Assembly (NCBI GenBank): GCA_934754335.1 | Contig: CAKVHY010000002.1 | Span: forward strand, 1-64,000 | Length of the DNA: 64,000 bases | Source: an uncultured Clostridia bacterium | Lineage (GTDB): Bacteria > Bacillota > Clostridia > Christensenellales > UBA1242 | Reading direction: 5' to 3' | Part shown: positions 16,181-24,517 of the stretch, one piece after another | How the letters are laid out: each line of letters starts with the position of its first letter | Position numbering within the stretch: the stretch's first letter is position 1 | Made by a program: the position numbers and the translations under genes | The notes under the pieces: model-generated | What the model saw: the letters and a program-made list of their open reading frames with translations, nothing else | Told to the model about the DNA's origin: nothing | Database searches by the model: none

Positions 16181-18781
16181 ATGGAAAAGACTTATGAACC
16201 AATAAAATTTGAACAGAGCATTTATCAAAACTGGTTAGATAAAGGCTATTTTAAGGCGTGCATTGATAAAAGTAAAAAACCTTTTACAATTATTATGCCA
16301 CCACCAAATATCACTAGCAAACTTCATATGGGTCATGCATTTCAACAAACAATTCAAGATATAATCATTAGAAGAAAAAGAATGCAGGGCTATGAGGCTT
16401 TATGGCTTCCAGGCACAGATCATGCTGCTATTGCCACTGAGGCGAAAGTCGTTGAAAAGTTGGCAAAAGAAGGCATCACAAAAGAGATGCTTGGCAGAGA
16501 AAAATTTGATGAAGAAATCGCTAAATGGTATAAAGAATATAAAGGCAAAATCATAGACCAATTTAAAAGAATGGGTTATTCTTGTGATTGGGATAGATTG
16601 CGTTTTACAATGGACGAAAATAACTGCAGAGCAGTTAGAGATGTTTTTGTTAAACTTTATAAAAAAGGATATATTTATAGGGGTGATAGAATTGTAAACT
16701 GGTGCCCGCATTGCAAAACTTCTATTTCAGATGCGGAAGTTGATTTTCAAGAAAATCATTCATTCCTTTGGCATATGAGATATAAAATAGAAAATTCAGA
16801 TGAATATATTTCTTTTGCAACAACTAGGCCAGAAACATTGCTTGGCGATACTGCTATTGCTGTAAATCCAAAAGATGAAAGATACAAGCATTTGGTTGGT
16901 AAAAAAGCAATAGTTCCATTTGTAAATAGGGCAATCCCTATTATTGCAGATCATTATGTTGAGATGGATTTTGGAACAGGTGTTGTTAAAATAACTCCAG
17001 CGCATGATCCTAACGATTTCGAAGTTGGATTAAGGCATAATTTGGAAAGAATTTGCGTTTTAAATGATGATGCAACAATGAATGAAAATGCAGGCAAGTT
17101 TGCTGGGCTCGATAGATATGAAGCAAGAAAACAAATTGTTGAAGAATTAAAAGAAATGGGGCTTTTGATTAAGATTGAACCTTATGATAATAATGTCGGT
17201 CATTGTGATAGATGTCATACAGTTATCGAGCCAATGATTTCAAAACAATGGTTTGTTAAAATGGAAGAACTTGCAAAACCTGCAATCAAAGTTGTGGAAG
17301 ATGGCGAGATTGAGTTTTTAGAAGAAAGATATAAAAAGATATATTTGCATTGGATGAAGAATATCAGAGATTGGTGCATATCAAGGCAACTTTGGTCTGG
17401 TCATAAAATTCCGATTTTTACTTGTGAAGATTGTGGCGAAGTTATTGTTGAGAATGAAGATCCAGTGGTTTGTCCTAAATGTGGTGGCAAGAATTTAAAG
17501 CAGGAAACAGATACATTAGATACATGGTTTAGTTCTGCTTTATGGCCAATTTCAACATTGGGTTATCCTGAAAAAACTCCAGAACTAGATTATTTTTATC
17601 CAACAGATGTTTTGGTTACTGCTCAAGAAATTATACAACTTTGGGTTGCAAGAATGATATTTAGTGGCCTTGAATATGTTGGCAAAATTCCATTTAGAAA
17701 AGTTTTAATAAATGGAACCGTTAAAGATGCTCATGGTAAAAAGATGAGTAAATCATTAGGAAATGGTGTTGACCCAGTTGAGATTATAGATAAATATGGT
17801 GTTGATACTCTAAGATTTTCATTATTTAATGGTGTTGCAATTGATATGGATTGCAAATTCTCTGAAAAGAAAGTTGAGTTAAATAGAAACTTTATAAATA
17901 AAATTTGGAACGCAAGTAATTTCGTTTTAAGCAAGTTAGAAAATGAAAACGTTAAAGAAATTAAAGATGTAAACTTAGGCGTTTGTGATAAATGGATTTT
18001 AAATGAACTTAACGAGTTGGTTAAATCCGTAAACGAAAAGTTTGAAAATTACGATATCGGTATGGCTGCCAGTGCATTGTATGATTTCTTCTGGACAAAG
18101 TTCTGCGATTGGTACATTGAAATTTGTAAGGTTACAATCAATAAGAATAAAGAAGCAACTTTATCTACACTTAATTATGTTCTAACAACATTGTTGAAGA
18201 TGTTGCATCCGTTCATTCCATTTGTAACTGAAAGAATATATCAAGAATTGCCTATGCATGAAGAAACTATTATGCTTTCTAAGTTTCCAGAATTTGAAGA
18301 GAGTTTAAATTTTGAAGCAGATGCTAAGTTGTTTGAAAGAATTCAAGATGTTATAAAACAAGTTAGAAATGTTAGAGCAGAAGCCAATGTTCCGGATAAT
18401 AAACGTTGCAAACTTTATGTTTTAACTTCTAATAAAGTTGCGCTTGAATATATCAACGTGATAGAAAAACTTGCAATGGGCAATAATACTGAAGTAATAG
18501 AAAGTGAAAATTCAGTGGATAATGCAAAACTTTGCATGAATGAAGTTCTTAAAGTTTTTGTTGTTACAATGGATGAAAGCGATAAAGAAAAAGAAATTGA
18601 AAGATTAAATGCTGAATTAAAGAGGGTTGAGGGTGAAATTAAAAGAGCAAATGGCATGTTAAATAATGCGGGGTTTGTTGCAAAAGCACCTAAAAATCTT
18701 ATTGATGCAGAAAAAGAAAAGTTAGAAAAATATATTGCTCTTAAGGCTGAAATAGAAAAGTCTATAAGGGAAATGAATTAA
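16181..18781 (+). CDS. valS: Valyl-tRNA synthetase
   Basis: 866 residues, full length for the class Ia enzyme. HIGH-type motif HMGH at residues 49-52 (PPPNITSKLHMGHA), KMSKS at about 521-525 (GKKMSKSLGNGVDP), and an editing (CP1) insert between them with TTRPETLLGDTAIAV and the GTGVVKITPAHDPND signature. A zinc-knuckle pair is visible (CEDCGEV, CPKCGG). The C-terminal coiled-coil arm (KEIERLNAELKRVEGEIK) that binds tRNA is present. It charges tRNA-Val and edits mischarged threonine. Ribosome binding site AGGAG. No T-box leader: only 24 bases separate it from the small membrane protein gene. Confidence 0.97.
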   Translation: MEKTYEPIKFEQSIYQNWLDKGYFKACIDKSKKPFTIIMPPPNITSKLHMGHAFQQTIQDIIIRRKRMQGYEALWLPGTDHAAIATEAKVVEKLAKEGITKEMLGREKFDEEIAKWYKEYKGKIIDQFKRMGYSCDWDRLRFTMDENNCRAVRDVFVKLYKKGYIYRGDRIVNWCPHCKTSISDAEVDFQENHSFLWHMRYKIENSDEYISFATTRPETLLGDTAIAVNPKDERYKHLVGKKAIVPFVNRAIPIIADHYVEMDFGTGVVKITPAHDPNDFEVGLRHNLERICVLNDDATMNENAGKFAGLDRYEARKQIVEELKEMGLLIKIEPYDNNVGHCDRCHTVIEPMISKQWFVKMEELAKPAIKVVEDGEIEFLEERYKKIYLHWMKNIRDWCISRQLWSGHKIPIFTCEDCGEVIVENEDPVVCPKCGGKNLKQETDTLDTWFSSALWPISTLGYPEKTPELDYFYPTDVLVTAQEIIQLWVARMIFSGLEYVGKIPFRKVLINGTVKDAHGKKMSKSLGNGVDPVEIIDKYGVDTLRFSLFNGVAIDMDCKFSEKKVELNRNFINKIWNASNFVLSKLENENVKEIKDVNLGVCDKWILNELNELVKSVNEKFENYDIGMAASALYDFFWTKFCDWYIEICKVTINKNKEATLSTLNYVLTTLLKMLHPFIPFVTERIYQELPMHEETIMLSKFPEFEESLNFEADAKLFERIQDVIKQVRNVRAEANVPDNKRCKLYVLTSNKVALEYINVIEKLAMGNNTEVIESENSVDNAKLCMNEVLKVFVVTMDESDKEKEIERLNAELKRVEGEIKRANGMLNNAGFVAKAPKNLIDAEKEKLEKYIALKAEIEKSIREMN

Positions 18782-18789
18782 TAAATATT

Positions 18790-18832
18790 TCCGCTTAAAA
18801 AGTTGCAAGATTTTAAGCGGATTTGTTTTTTA
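18790..18832 (+). terminator. Terminator between valS and gltX
   Basis: Perfect ten-base stem: CCGCTTAAAA (18791-18800) with TTTTAAGCGG (18811-18820), followed by ATTTGTTTTTT. The run ends just before the gltX ribosome binding site. Confidence 0.85.
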
Positions 18833-18847
18833 ATAAAGGAGAAAAAC

Positions 18848-20515
18848 ATGAATGATTATGAAAAAATAGCGGAGTTGTTGTATCCAAATATAAAAAACAC
18901 TCCTGAGTACTATTTTAAAAAATATCCAAAAAGAAATTTAAAGCCAGAGCAGGTTGTTTCAAGATATGCACCAAGTCCAACTGGATTTATGCATATTGGC
19001 AATTTCTTCCAAATGTTTATTGCATACAATTTAACTAGAGTTACTGATGGCGTTATGATTTTGCGTGTTGAAGATACAGATTCGAAACGTGAAAAAGAAG
19101 GTGCTTTAGATGTAATTTATGAAATTCTAAATAGGTTTGGAATTAAGTTTAATGAATATCAAACTTTAGAAGGTGAAGACATTGGCGAATATGGACCTTA
19201 TGTTCAAAGTCAAAGAACTGAAATTTATCAAACTTTTGCTAAGTACCTGGTTTCTATCGGAAGAGCATTCCCTTGTTTTTGTAAAAAAACCGAAGGCAAA
19301 GAAGATGTTTTGAAATTGAGAGAAACAAAATGGATGGAAGTTGATGATAAGGAATATGATCCATGCAGAGATTTAAGTTATGATGAAGTTAAAAAACATA
19401 TCGATAATGGTGATGAATTTGCTATAAGATTTAAAACTTCAAATACAGGAACGGAACGACTAACATTCAATGACCTTATAAAAGGAGATATTGAAGCAAA
19501 AGCCAACGCTAAAGATTTTGTAATCTTGAAAACTGATGGCATTCCGCCTTATGCATTCGCTCATGCAGTTGATGATACATTGATGGGAACAACAATCGCA
19601 GTTAGAGGCGAAGAATATATAAGTAGTACGCCTGCACATATAGAACTTTTTGATGCACTAGGATTTAAACGTATTCAATATTGCCATAATCCATTAATTT
19701 GTAAACTAGATGAAAAAACTGGAAATAGGAGAAAGATAAGTAAGCGTTCTGACCCTGAAGCAGATATGCGTTATTACTTTAGAGAAGGATACCCAATAGA
19801 TTCAGTTTTGGAGTATTTGTTGAATATTATCAACTCTGATTTTGAAGATTGGAGAAAAAATAATTTAACAGCACCTTGGCAAGATTTTAAATTTGGTGTA
19901 AATGATATAAGCGCTAAAAGTCCACTATTTGACTTAGTAAAATTAAATGACGTAAGTAAAAATTTAATTTCAAGAATGACTGCTGAAGAAGTTTACGATA
20001 ATGTTTTGGCGTGGGCAAAGGAATACGATTTAGGATTTTATGACATATTAAGTGCAAATAAGAATTATGCAATTAAAGTTTTTGATATCGATAGGGGTGG
20101 CGATAAACCTAGAAAAGATATTGCTAAATGGAGCGATGTCAAAAAGTATTTTGATTATATGTTCCTTGATTATGAAAATTTAAATATGAATTTAGAAAAA
20201 TATGACAAAATTGACAATGAAAAAATATGCACAACAATAAATAAATATGCAAAAGATTTTGATGCAAATCTTGACAAAAACGAGTGGTTTATGTCGGTTA
20301 AAGGATTAGCAGATGCAAGCGGATTTTGTACTGATAATAAATTATACAAACAAAATCCTGAAATGTATTTAGGAAATACTGCCGATTTCTGCGGACTTAT
20401 TAGAGTTTGCATAACAGGTAAGGAAAATACTCCAGATCTATATTCTATCTGCAAAGTTTTAGGTCAAGAAGAATTGTTAAGAAGGGCAAAGATTCTATCA
20501 GAGAGATTAAAATAG
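18848..20515 (+). CDS. gltX: Glutamyl-tRNA synthetase (long form)
   Basis: 555 residues, longer than the usual 480 or so. HIGH-type motif HIGN at 49-52 (APSPTGFMHIGN), the glutamate-recognition segment LRVEDTDSKRE, the VDDTLMGTTIAVRGEEY block of bacterial GluRS, and a KISKR motif near 296-300. The C-terminal anticodon region is extended. Long GluRS forms of this type occur in Clostridia. It charges tRNA-Glu, and possibly tRNA-Gln if the amidotransferase route is used. The frame opens at TTG 18803, but ATG 18848 with AAAGGAG at ideal spacing is the start; the earlier codons overlap the valS terminator. Confidence 0.93.
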   Translation: MNDYEKIAELLYPNIKNTPEYYFKKYPKRNLKPEQVVSRYAPSPTGFMHIGNFFQMFIAYNLTRVTDGVMILRVEDTDSKREKEGALDVIYEILNRFGIKFNEYQTLEGEDIGEYGPYVQSQRTEIYQTFAKYLVSIGRAFPCFCKKTEGKEDVLKLRETKWMEVDDKEYDPCRDLSYDEVKKHIDNGDEFAIRFKTSNTGTERLTFNDLIKGDIEAKANAKDFVILKTDGIPPYAFAHAVDDTLMGTTIAVRGEEYISSTPAHIELFDALGFKRIQYCHNPLICKLDEKTGNRRKISKRSDPEADMRYYFREGYPIDSVLEYLLNIINSDFEDWRKNNLTAPWQDFKFGVNDISAKSPLFDLVKLNDVSKNLISRMTAEEVYDNVLAWAKEYDLGFYDILSANKNYAIKVFDIDRGGDKPRKDIAKWSDVKKYFDYMFLDYENLNMNLEKYDKIDNEKICTTINKYAKDFDANLDKNEWFMSVKGLADASGFCTDNKLYKQNPEMYLGNTADFCGLIRVCITGKENTPDLYSICKVLGQEELLRRAKILSERLK

Positions 20516-20542
20516 TGCATAATTATTCATTTAGGAGTAAAA

Positions 20543-22096
20543 ATGAGTATTATAGAGATAAGTGACTTTTCTCAGAGTTTTGGAGATAAAATTATTTATG
20601 ATCATGCCAATTTCGTTTTAAATAATAATGAAAAAATTGGTATTGTTGGCTTGAATGGCGCCGGAAAAAGTACATTGTTAAAAATTTTGGAAGGCGATGT
20701 TTTGGTTGATAATGGTAAAATTTATAAAAATCCAAGATATAGAATAAAATATTTAGACCAACATGCCGAAATTGAAGATGATCTAACAATCAAAGAATAT
20801 TTGGCAGGTGCGTTTGCCGAGTTGTTTAAAACTGAAGAAAAATTGAATGAAATAAACGAAAAATTGGCGAGTGAAACAAATGATGCAAAAATTCAAAAAC
20901 TTTTAGAGAAAAGCGGAGAATTGTATGAAAAATTGCTTGAGAATGATTTCTATACAATCGATAGCAATATAAATAAAGTCGCAAATGGTTTAGGGGTTAC
21001 AGCGTTTGGGCTAGATACTAAAATAAGTACACTTTCTGGCGGGCAACGTGCAAAGGTTATATTATCCAAGTTGCTTTTGGAAGATCCGGAAGTTATGGTT
21101 TTAGATGAGCCAACAAACTTTCTAGATGTCAATCATATTGACTGGTTGGCAAAATATATAAAAGCAAGTGAAAAATGTTTTATAATCGTAAGCCATGACG
21201 AAAACTTTTTGAATAGTGTTGTAACACATATATGTGATGTTGAAAATGGCAAAATAAATAAATATTTGGGAAACCTTGTAAAAGTAAAAGAGTTGAAAGC
21301 GGAACAAAGGCTTCATTTGGAAAAGGCATATGAGAATCAGCAGAAAGAAATAAAGAAATTACAAGATTATATTGATAGAAATAAGGCAAGGGCTTCTACT
21401 GCAAATATGGCAAAAAGTCGTGAGAAAAAACTAGAGAAGATGGATAAAATTACGCCACCAAGTGATAGAATAAAGCCAACATTTAGTTTTGCAGTAAAGG
21501 AATTTGCGGGTAACTTGATGCTTAAGGTTGAAAATCTGGTGGTTGGATACACTAAGCCTTTGTTGAAAAAGCCTGTAAGTTTTGAACTAGTTAATGGAGA
21601 TAGACTTGCAATTACCGGTTTTAATGGAATTGGTAAAAGTACATTATTAAAAACTATTATGGGAATTATACCAGCGTTAGATGGAGAGTTTGAAGTGAGT
21701 AGAAATGTAATACTGGGTTATTACGAACAAGAAAATAATTTTAATCATTTTGAAGGAACTCCGCTTACTTTCATTTTAAATAAATTTCCCAATTTAACGG
21801 AGAAAAATATAAGAGCAAGTTTATTTAAAAGTGGATTATCTTCAGAACATTGCAGAAAGCAGATTAAAACTCTTAGCGGTGGTGAGCAGAGTAAAATTAA
21901 GATTTGCGAACTTACATTAAAACCATCAAATTTGTTAATTCTAGATGAGCCAACAAATCATCTTGATGTGTTGGCGATTGAGAGATTGGAAGAAGCAATG
22001 AAAGAATATAAAGGTGCAATTATATTTGTTAGCCATGATAAAGAGTTTGTTAGAAATAATGCAACTAAGATTTATGATTTGGAGAAAAATGTTTAA
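20543..22096 (+). CDS. ABC-F family ATPase
   Basis: 517 residues with two ABC ATPase domains on one chain and no membrane segments, the ABC-F layout. Walker A GLNGAGKST at 36-44 and GFNGIGKST near 359; signature LSGGQ in both halves (LSGGQRAK, LSGGEQSK); Walker B LDEPTN in both. The charged linker (ARASTANMAKSREKKLEKM) corresponds to the P-site tRNA interaction motif. ABC-F proteins bind the ribosomal E site, either resolving stalled translation or protecting against antibiotics. The short linker looks more like a housekeeping YkpA/YbiT type than a resistance factor; this is not decisive. Ribosome binding site AGGAG. Confidence 0.9.
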   Translation: MSIIEISDFSQSFGDKIIYDHANFVLNNNEKIGIVGLNGAGKSTLLKILEGDVLVDNGKIYKNPRYRIKYLDQHAEIEDDLTIKEYLAGAFAELFKTEEKLNEINEKLASETNDAKIQKLLEKSGELYEKLLENDFYTIDSNINKVANGLGVTAFGLDTKISTLSGGQRAKVILSKLLLEDPEVMVLDEPTNFLDVNHIDWLAKYIKASEKCFIIVSHDENFLNSVVTHICDVENGKINKYLGNLVKVKELKAEQRLHLEKAYENQQKEIKKLQDYIDRNKARASTANMAKSREKKLEKMDKITPPSDRIKPTFSFAVKEFAGNLMLKVENLVVGYTKPLLKKPVSFELVNGDRLAITGFNGIGKSTLLKTIMGIIPALDGEFEVSRNVILGYYEQENNFNHFEGTPLTFILNKFPNLTEKNIRASLFKSGLSSEHCRKQIKTLSGGEQSKIKICELTLKPSNLLILDEPTNHLDVLAIERLEEAMKEYKGAIIFVSHDKEFVRNNATKIYDLEKNV

Positions 22097-22123
22097 AGAG
22101 TGTTTTAAATAACACTCTTTTTT
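22095..22123 (+). terminator. Terminator after the ABC-F gene
   Basis: AAAGAGTGTT pairs with AACACTCTTT (22111-22120), followed by TTT. The stem starts within the stop codon. Confidence 0.8.
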
Positions 22124-22134
22124 AACTTTATAAA

Positions 22135-22195
22135 ACAATCATACATAAATAAATACTATGGAAAATAGTATTTTAATTAGTTTATGTATGATTGT
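22135..22195 (+). repeat. Perfect nested inverted repeat enclosing the GT2 start codon
   Basis: Outer arms are ACAATCATACATAAA (22135-22149) and TTTATGTATGATTGT (22181-22195), 15 of 15 complementary. Inner arms are AAATACTAT (22151-22159) and ATAGTATTT (22165-22173), 9 of 9 complementary, with a GGAAA loop. The ATG at 22158-22160 lies at the tip of the inner stem. The outer right arm encodes the conserved SLCMIVK of the glycosyltransferase. Confidence 0.85.
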
Positions 22196-23228
22196 AAAAA
22201 ATGAAGCACCACGAATAGAGCGAGTACTTAATAGCGTAAAAGATTTCGCAGATGAAATCATTATTGTTGATACTGGATCTAACGATAATACGAAAGAATT
22301 GGCGAGTAAATTTACAGATAAAATTTACGATTTTGAGTGGGTTGAGGATTTTTCAAGAGCACGTAACTTTTCCTTTTCGAAAGCGAGTGGTGAATATATA
22401 ATGTGGCTAGATGCAGACGATTTTATTCCGAAAGCGGAGTTGGAAAAGTTGCAACAATTAAAAAGTCAATTAGATAAAAATATAGATATTTATATGTTAA
22501 AGTATATTCATTATGATGGAATAAATCCTAAGCCCAATTTTGAATTCTATAGAGAACGAATAGTTAGGAATGATAGAAAATTCAAATGGATTGGTGCTGT
22601 GCATGAATATATAAATCTTACAGGAAATATTGAATATAAAGATATATCAATAGTTCATGAAAGAGGTGAGAAAACCGATTTAAAACGCAACCTAAAAATA
22701 TTTCAAAAAAAGATAAAAAGTGGCGAAGATTTAACGCCAAGAGATTTGTATTATTATGCCAGAGAATTATGTGATAATGGCTATTATAAAAAGGCTATAA
22801 TTTATTTAAATAAATTTCTAAAAACGGATTCTTGGATTGAGGATTTAATAGGTGCGATTGAATTAAAAGCAACATGTTTAATGATGTTAAAAAGATATGA
22901 TGATTCTATAGATTGTTTATTAAAATCCTTAAAAATATGTGATTTAAGAGCGAATATTTGTTGCTTACTTGCTGACAATTTCCTACTACTTTCTAGACAT
23001 AAACTTGCTATTTATTGGTATAATATGGCATTATTGTGCCAAAAAGATGAAAAAAACGGGTTTGTAAATAATGATTATTTTTCTTATTATCCTAACATAA
23101 AACTTGCAATTTGTTATTATGATTTGGGGAATATTGATATGGCTAAAGAATGTAATGAGAAGGCTTTGAAAGAAAAGCCGAATGATTATTATGCGTTAAA
23201 AAATAAAGAGTTTTTTGATGGAATTTAA
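22158..23228 (+). CDS. GT2-family glycosyltransferase with C-terminal TPR-like repeats
   Basis: 356 residues. The N-terminal 200 are a GT-A fold: ISLCMIVKNE, VDTGSNDNT and the metal-binding DxD-type motif LDADD near residue 95, then an RNFSFSKASGEY segment typical of the SunS/YtcC-like GT2-TPR group. The C-terminal half is helical with TPR-like units (AIIYLNKFLK, ANICCLLADNFLLLSRHKLA, ALKEKPNDYYALK). Proteins of this group glycosylate peptides or proteins, or build surface glycans. No Shine-Dalgarno sequence is present. The start codon is buried in a nested inverted repeat (22135-22195), so translation is probably structure-controlled. The start is fixed because the family motif begins six residues in. 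Confidence 0.85.
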   Translation: MENSILISLCMIVKNEAPRIERVLNSVKDFADEIIIVDTGSNDNTKELASKFTDKIYDFEWVEDFSRARNFSFSKASGEYIMWLDADDFIPKAELEKLQQLKSQLDKNIDIYMLKYIHYDGINPKPNFEFYRERIVRNDRKFKWIGAVHEYINLTGNIEYKDISIVHERGEKTDLKRNLKIFQKKIKSGEDLTPRDLYYYARELCDNGYYKKAIIYLNKFLKTDSWIEDLIGAIELKATCLMMLKRYDDSIDCLLKSLKICDLRANICCLLADNFLLLSRHKLAIYWYNMALLCQKDEKNGFVNNDYFSYYPNIKLAICYYDLGNIDMAKECNEKALKEKPNDYYALKNKEFFDGI

Positions 23229-23243
23229 ATTTGAAAAAACGAT

Positions 23244-23271
23244 TTGATGTTAAGTGATTTAGTGGTAAAAT
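23244..23271 (+). promoter_or_regulatory. Candidate promoter for the frameshifted membrane gene
   Basis: TTGATG (23244-23249), 16 bases, TAAAAT (23266-23271). Confidence 0.4.
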
Positions 23272-23311
23272 ACTTTTAGTTTTGATTAAAAAAAACTATG
23301 AGATAATTTGC

Positions 23312-23652
23312 ATGAATAAACGATATATGCTTTTAGGAAAATCTTAATATTTTGGACATTGTTAATTGTAAATGGGATTTCAAATATGATTGCATTTGCG
23401 CTGTTGATGGCTAATAGAAAAAGTGGAGTTTTGTTAGGGATTATTTTCGGAGTGAAATCAATGCTTTGGATTATAATTCAATTTGTAGTTTTCTCACCAA
23501 ATTTTATGTTTACCATATTTTTAATCTTTGGATTTTTGCAGTTTGTTGCTGGTGTGTTTTGCTATGTTGGATTTGAGCAGAGTAAGTTTGCTTTTAATGA
23601 AGGGGATTATGGCAATATAGGTGGTGAGTTCGCTTTGTTTTTTTACAATTAG
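23312..23652 (+). pseudogene. Frameshifted small membrane protein gene
   Basis: ATG 23312 opens a frame reading MNKRYMLLGKS and then stops at TAA. The +2 frame continues from the same place without its own ATG and encodes ILIFWTLLIVNGISN, MIAFALLMANRKSG and onward to 23652. One extra A in the run at 23338-23341 would join them into a single protein of about 113 residues with four predicted transmembrane helices and a charged tail (FEQSKFAFNEGDYGNIG). Either the gene is broken by a one-base deletion or the homopolymer was misread. The downstream part on its own could start at TTG 23359, but it has no ribosome binding site. Family not recognised; the abrupt end may mean a further domain is lost. 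Confidence 0.55.
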
Positions 23653-23724
23653 TGGCATAATTAAATATAATTTTGTAAAAAATAAAAAAATTTTCAAAGT
23701 GGACGAAAAATGTGCAAAAAATTA

Positions 23725-23753
23725 TTGACAACTAAGTTTTATTATGATATCAT
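23725..23753 (+). promoter_or_regulatory. Promoter of the tRNA-Ala/tRNA-Ile unit
   Basis: TTGACA (23725-23730), 17 bases, TATCAT (23748-23753), with the start of transcription expected about 23 bases before the tRNA. Confidence 0.75.
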
Positions 23754-23782
23754 ACTCTTGCGTTTTTAAATATTAGCGATTT

Positions 23783-23859
23783 GGGGGTATAGCTCAGCTG
23801 GCTAGAGCACCTGCCCTGCAAGCAGGGGGTCATCGGTTCGAATCCGATTATCTCCACCA
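23783..23859 (+). tRNA. tRNA-Ala (anticodon TGC)
   Basis: 77 bases including encoded CCA. The acceptor GGGGGTA pairs with TATCTCC; the D arm is GCTC/GAGC; the anticodon stem is CCTGC/GCAGG with loop CCTGCAA, giving anticodon TGC; the T arm is ATCGG/CCGAT with loop TTCGAAT. Position 33 of the loop reads C where nearly all tRNAs have T. The gene is not in a 16S-23S spacer here. Confidence 0.93.
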
Positions 23860-23935
23860 AATGTTCTATCTTAGTTTGCACCTTTTTATAAGATTAGAAC
23901 GACCGAAGGCTTTTATTTAGGACTATTTATAAAAA

Positions 23936-23984
23936 TGTTGTTTAAGCAAAGTAAATTTCTTACTTTTGCTTAACAAAAACAACA
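23936..23984. repeat. Imperfect hairpin between the two tRNA genes
   Basis: TTTAAGCAAAGTAA and TTACTTTTGCTTAA pair around a short loop with one shifted base. The flanks TGTTG/CAACA extend the stem. No T-run follows on the plus strand, so it looks more like an RNA-processing stem than a terminator. Confidence 0.6.
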
Positions 23985-23990
23985 TGATAT

Positions 23991-24067
23991 TGGGATATAG
24001 CTCAGTTGGTTAGAGCACCGCTCTGATAAGGCGGGGGTCGGTGGTTCAAGTCCACTTATCCCAACCA
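23991..24067 (+). tRNA. tRNA-Ile (anticodon GAT)
   Basis: 77 bases including encoded CCA. The acceptor TGGGATA pairs with TATCCCA; the anticodon stem is CCGCT/GGCGG with one G-U pair; the loop is CTGATAA, giving GAT; the T arm is GGTGG/CCACT around TTCAAGT. It lies 131 bases after tRNA-Ala and probably shares its transcript. Confidence 0.95.
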
Positions 24068-24120
24068 AATTACTATATATAGCGGTTTATTGTACTTTTT
24101 TTCACTATATATAGTAGGTT

Positions 24121-24150
24121 AAGTCACTCTTTGAGTGACTTTTTTATTTT
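24121..24150 (+). terminator. Terminator of the tRNA unit
   Basis: AAGTCACTC (24121-24129) pairs with GAGTGACTT (24133-24141), followed by TTTTATTTT. Confidence 0.9.
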
Positions 24151-24263
24151 TTGAGTTGAATGTGAGTAGAATTATACTCTGGTTTTGACGTGGATTTAGG
24201 ATTATAAGTTTTAGGTGAGCGGTTTTTAAAATAATGTCTAAATATTGTTTAACTAAAAAATTT

Positions 24264-24297
24264 AAAATAGCATTAAAATATATAATGCTATTTTTTT
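24264..24297 (+). terminator. Orphan terminator-like hairpin upstream of the giant gene
   Basis: AAAATAGCATT (24264-24274) pairs perfectly with AATGCTATTTT (24284-24294), followed by more T. No gene ends directly upstream. A similar hairpin lies on the far side of the giant gene at 35440-35474. Confidence 0.6.
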
Positions 24298-24454
24298 AAT
24301 TTTAATCACTAAGAATATGTTTTTAGCATAAAACAAAAACATTATAAATTTTCTAAGATAGTTAAATTTGGGAGTGTGTTTTTTTCGTGTGAAAAAGTTT
24401 ACCATAAAGCAAAAAAGTTAAAGAAAAAAGTTTCTTATTTAGATTAGTATATGA

Positions 24455-24460
24455 TATAAT
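24455..24460 (+). promoter_or_regulatory. -10 box of the giant LRR lipoprotein gene
   Basis: Perfect TATAAT preceded by TATGA. The -35 region is weak (no TTGACA-like hexamer at 16-18 bases), suggesting help from an activator or other sequence. Transcription would start near 24467, directly before the tandem ACTATATAT repeats. Confidence 0.5.
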
Positions 24461-24517
24461 TACTTAGATACTATATATAACTATATATGTCTCATCTCAA
24501 GACCAAGGAGTTTTAAA

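Larger units (their letters stand above)
24068..24517. other. 450-base intergenic region before the giant LRR gene
   Basis: No coding region seen. It holds two palindromic CTATATATAG boxes (24072-24082, 24104-24115), the tRNA terminator (24121-24150), an orphan hairpin with a T-run (24264-24297), a -10 box (24455-24460) and a tandem ACTATATATA/ACTATATATG at 24470-24489. The stretch 24151-24263 shows nothing recognisable. Confidence 0.6.

Noticed and set aside
23860..23990. Remnant rRNA between the two tRNA genes
   Set aside because: 131 bases with no recognisable 16S or 23S ends; it is a hairpin spacer.
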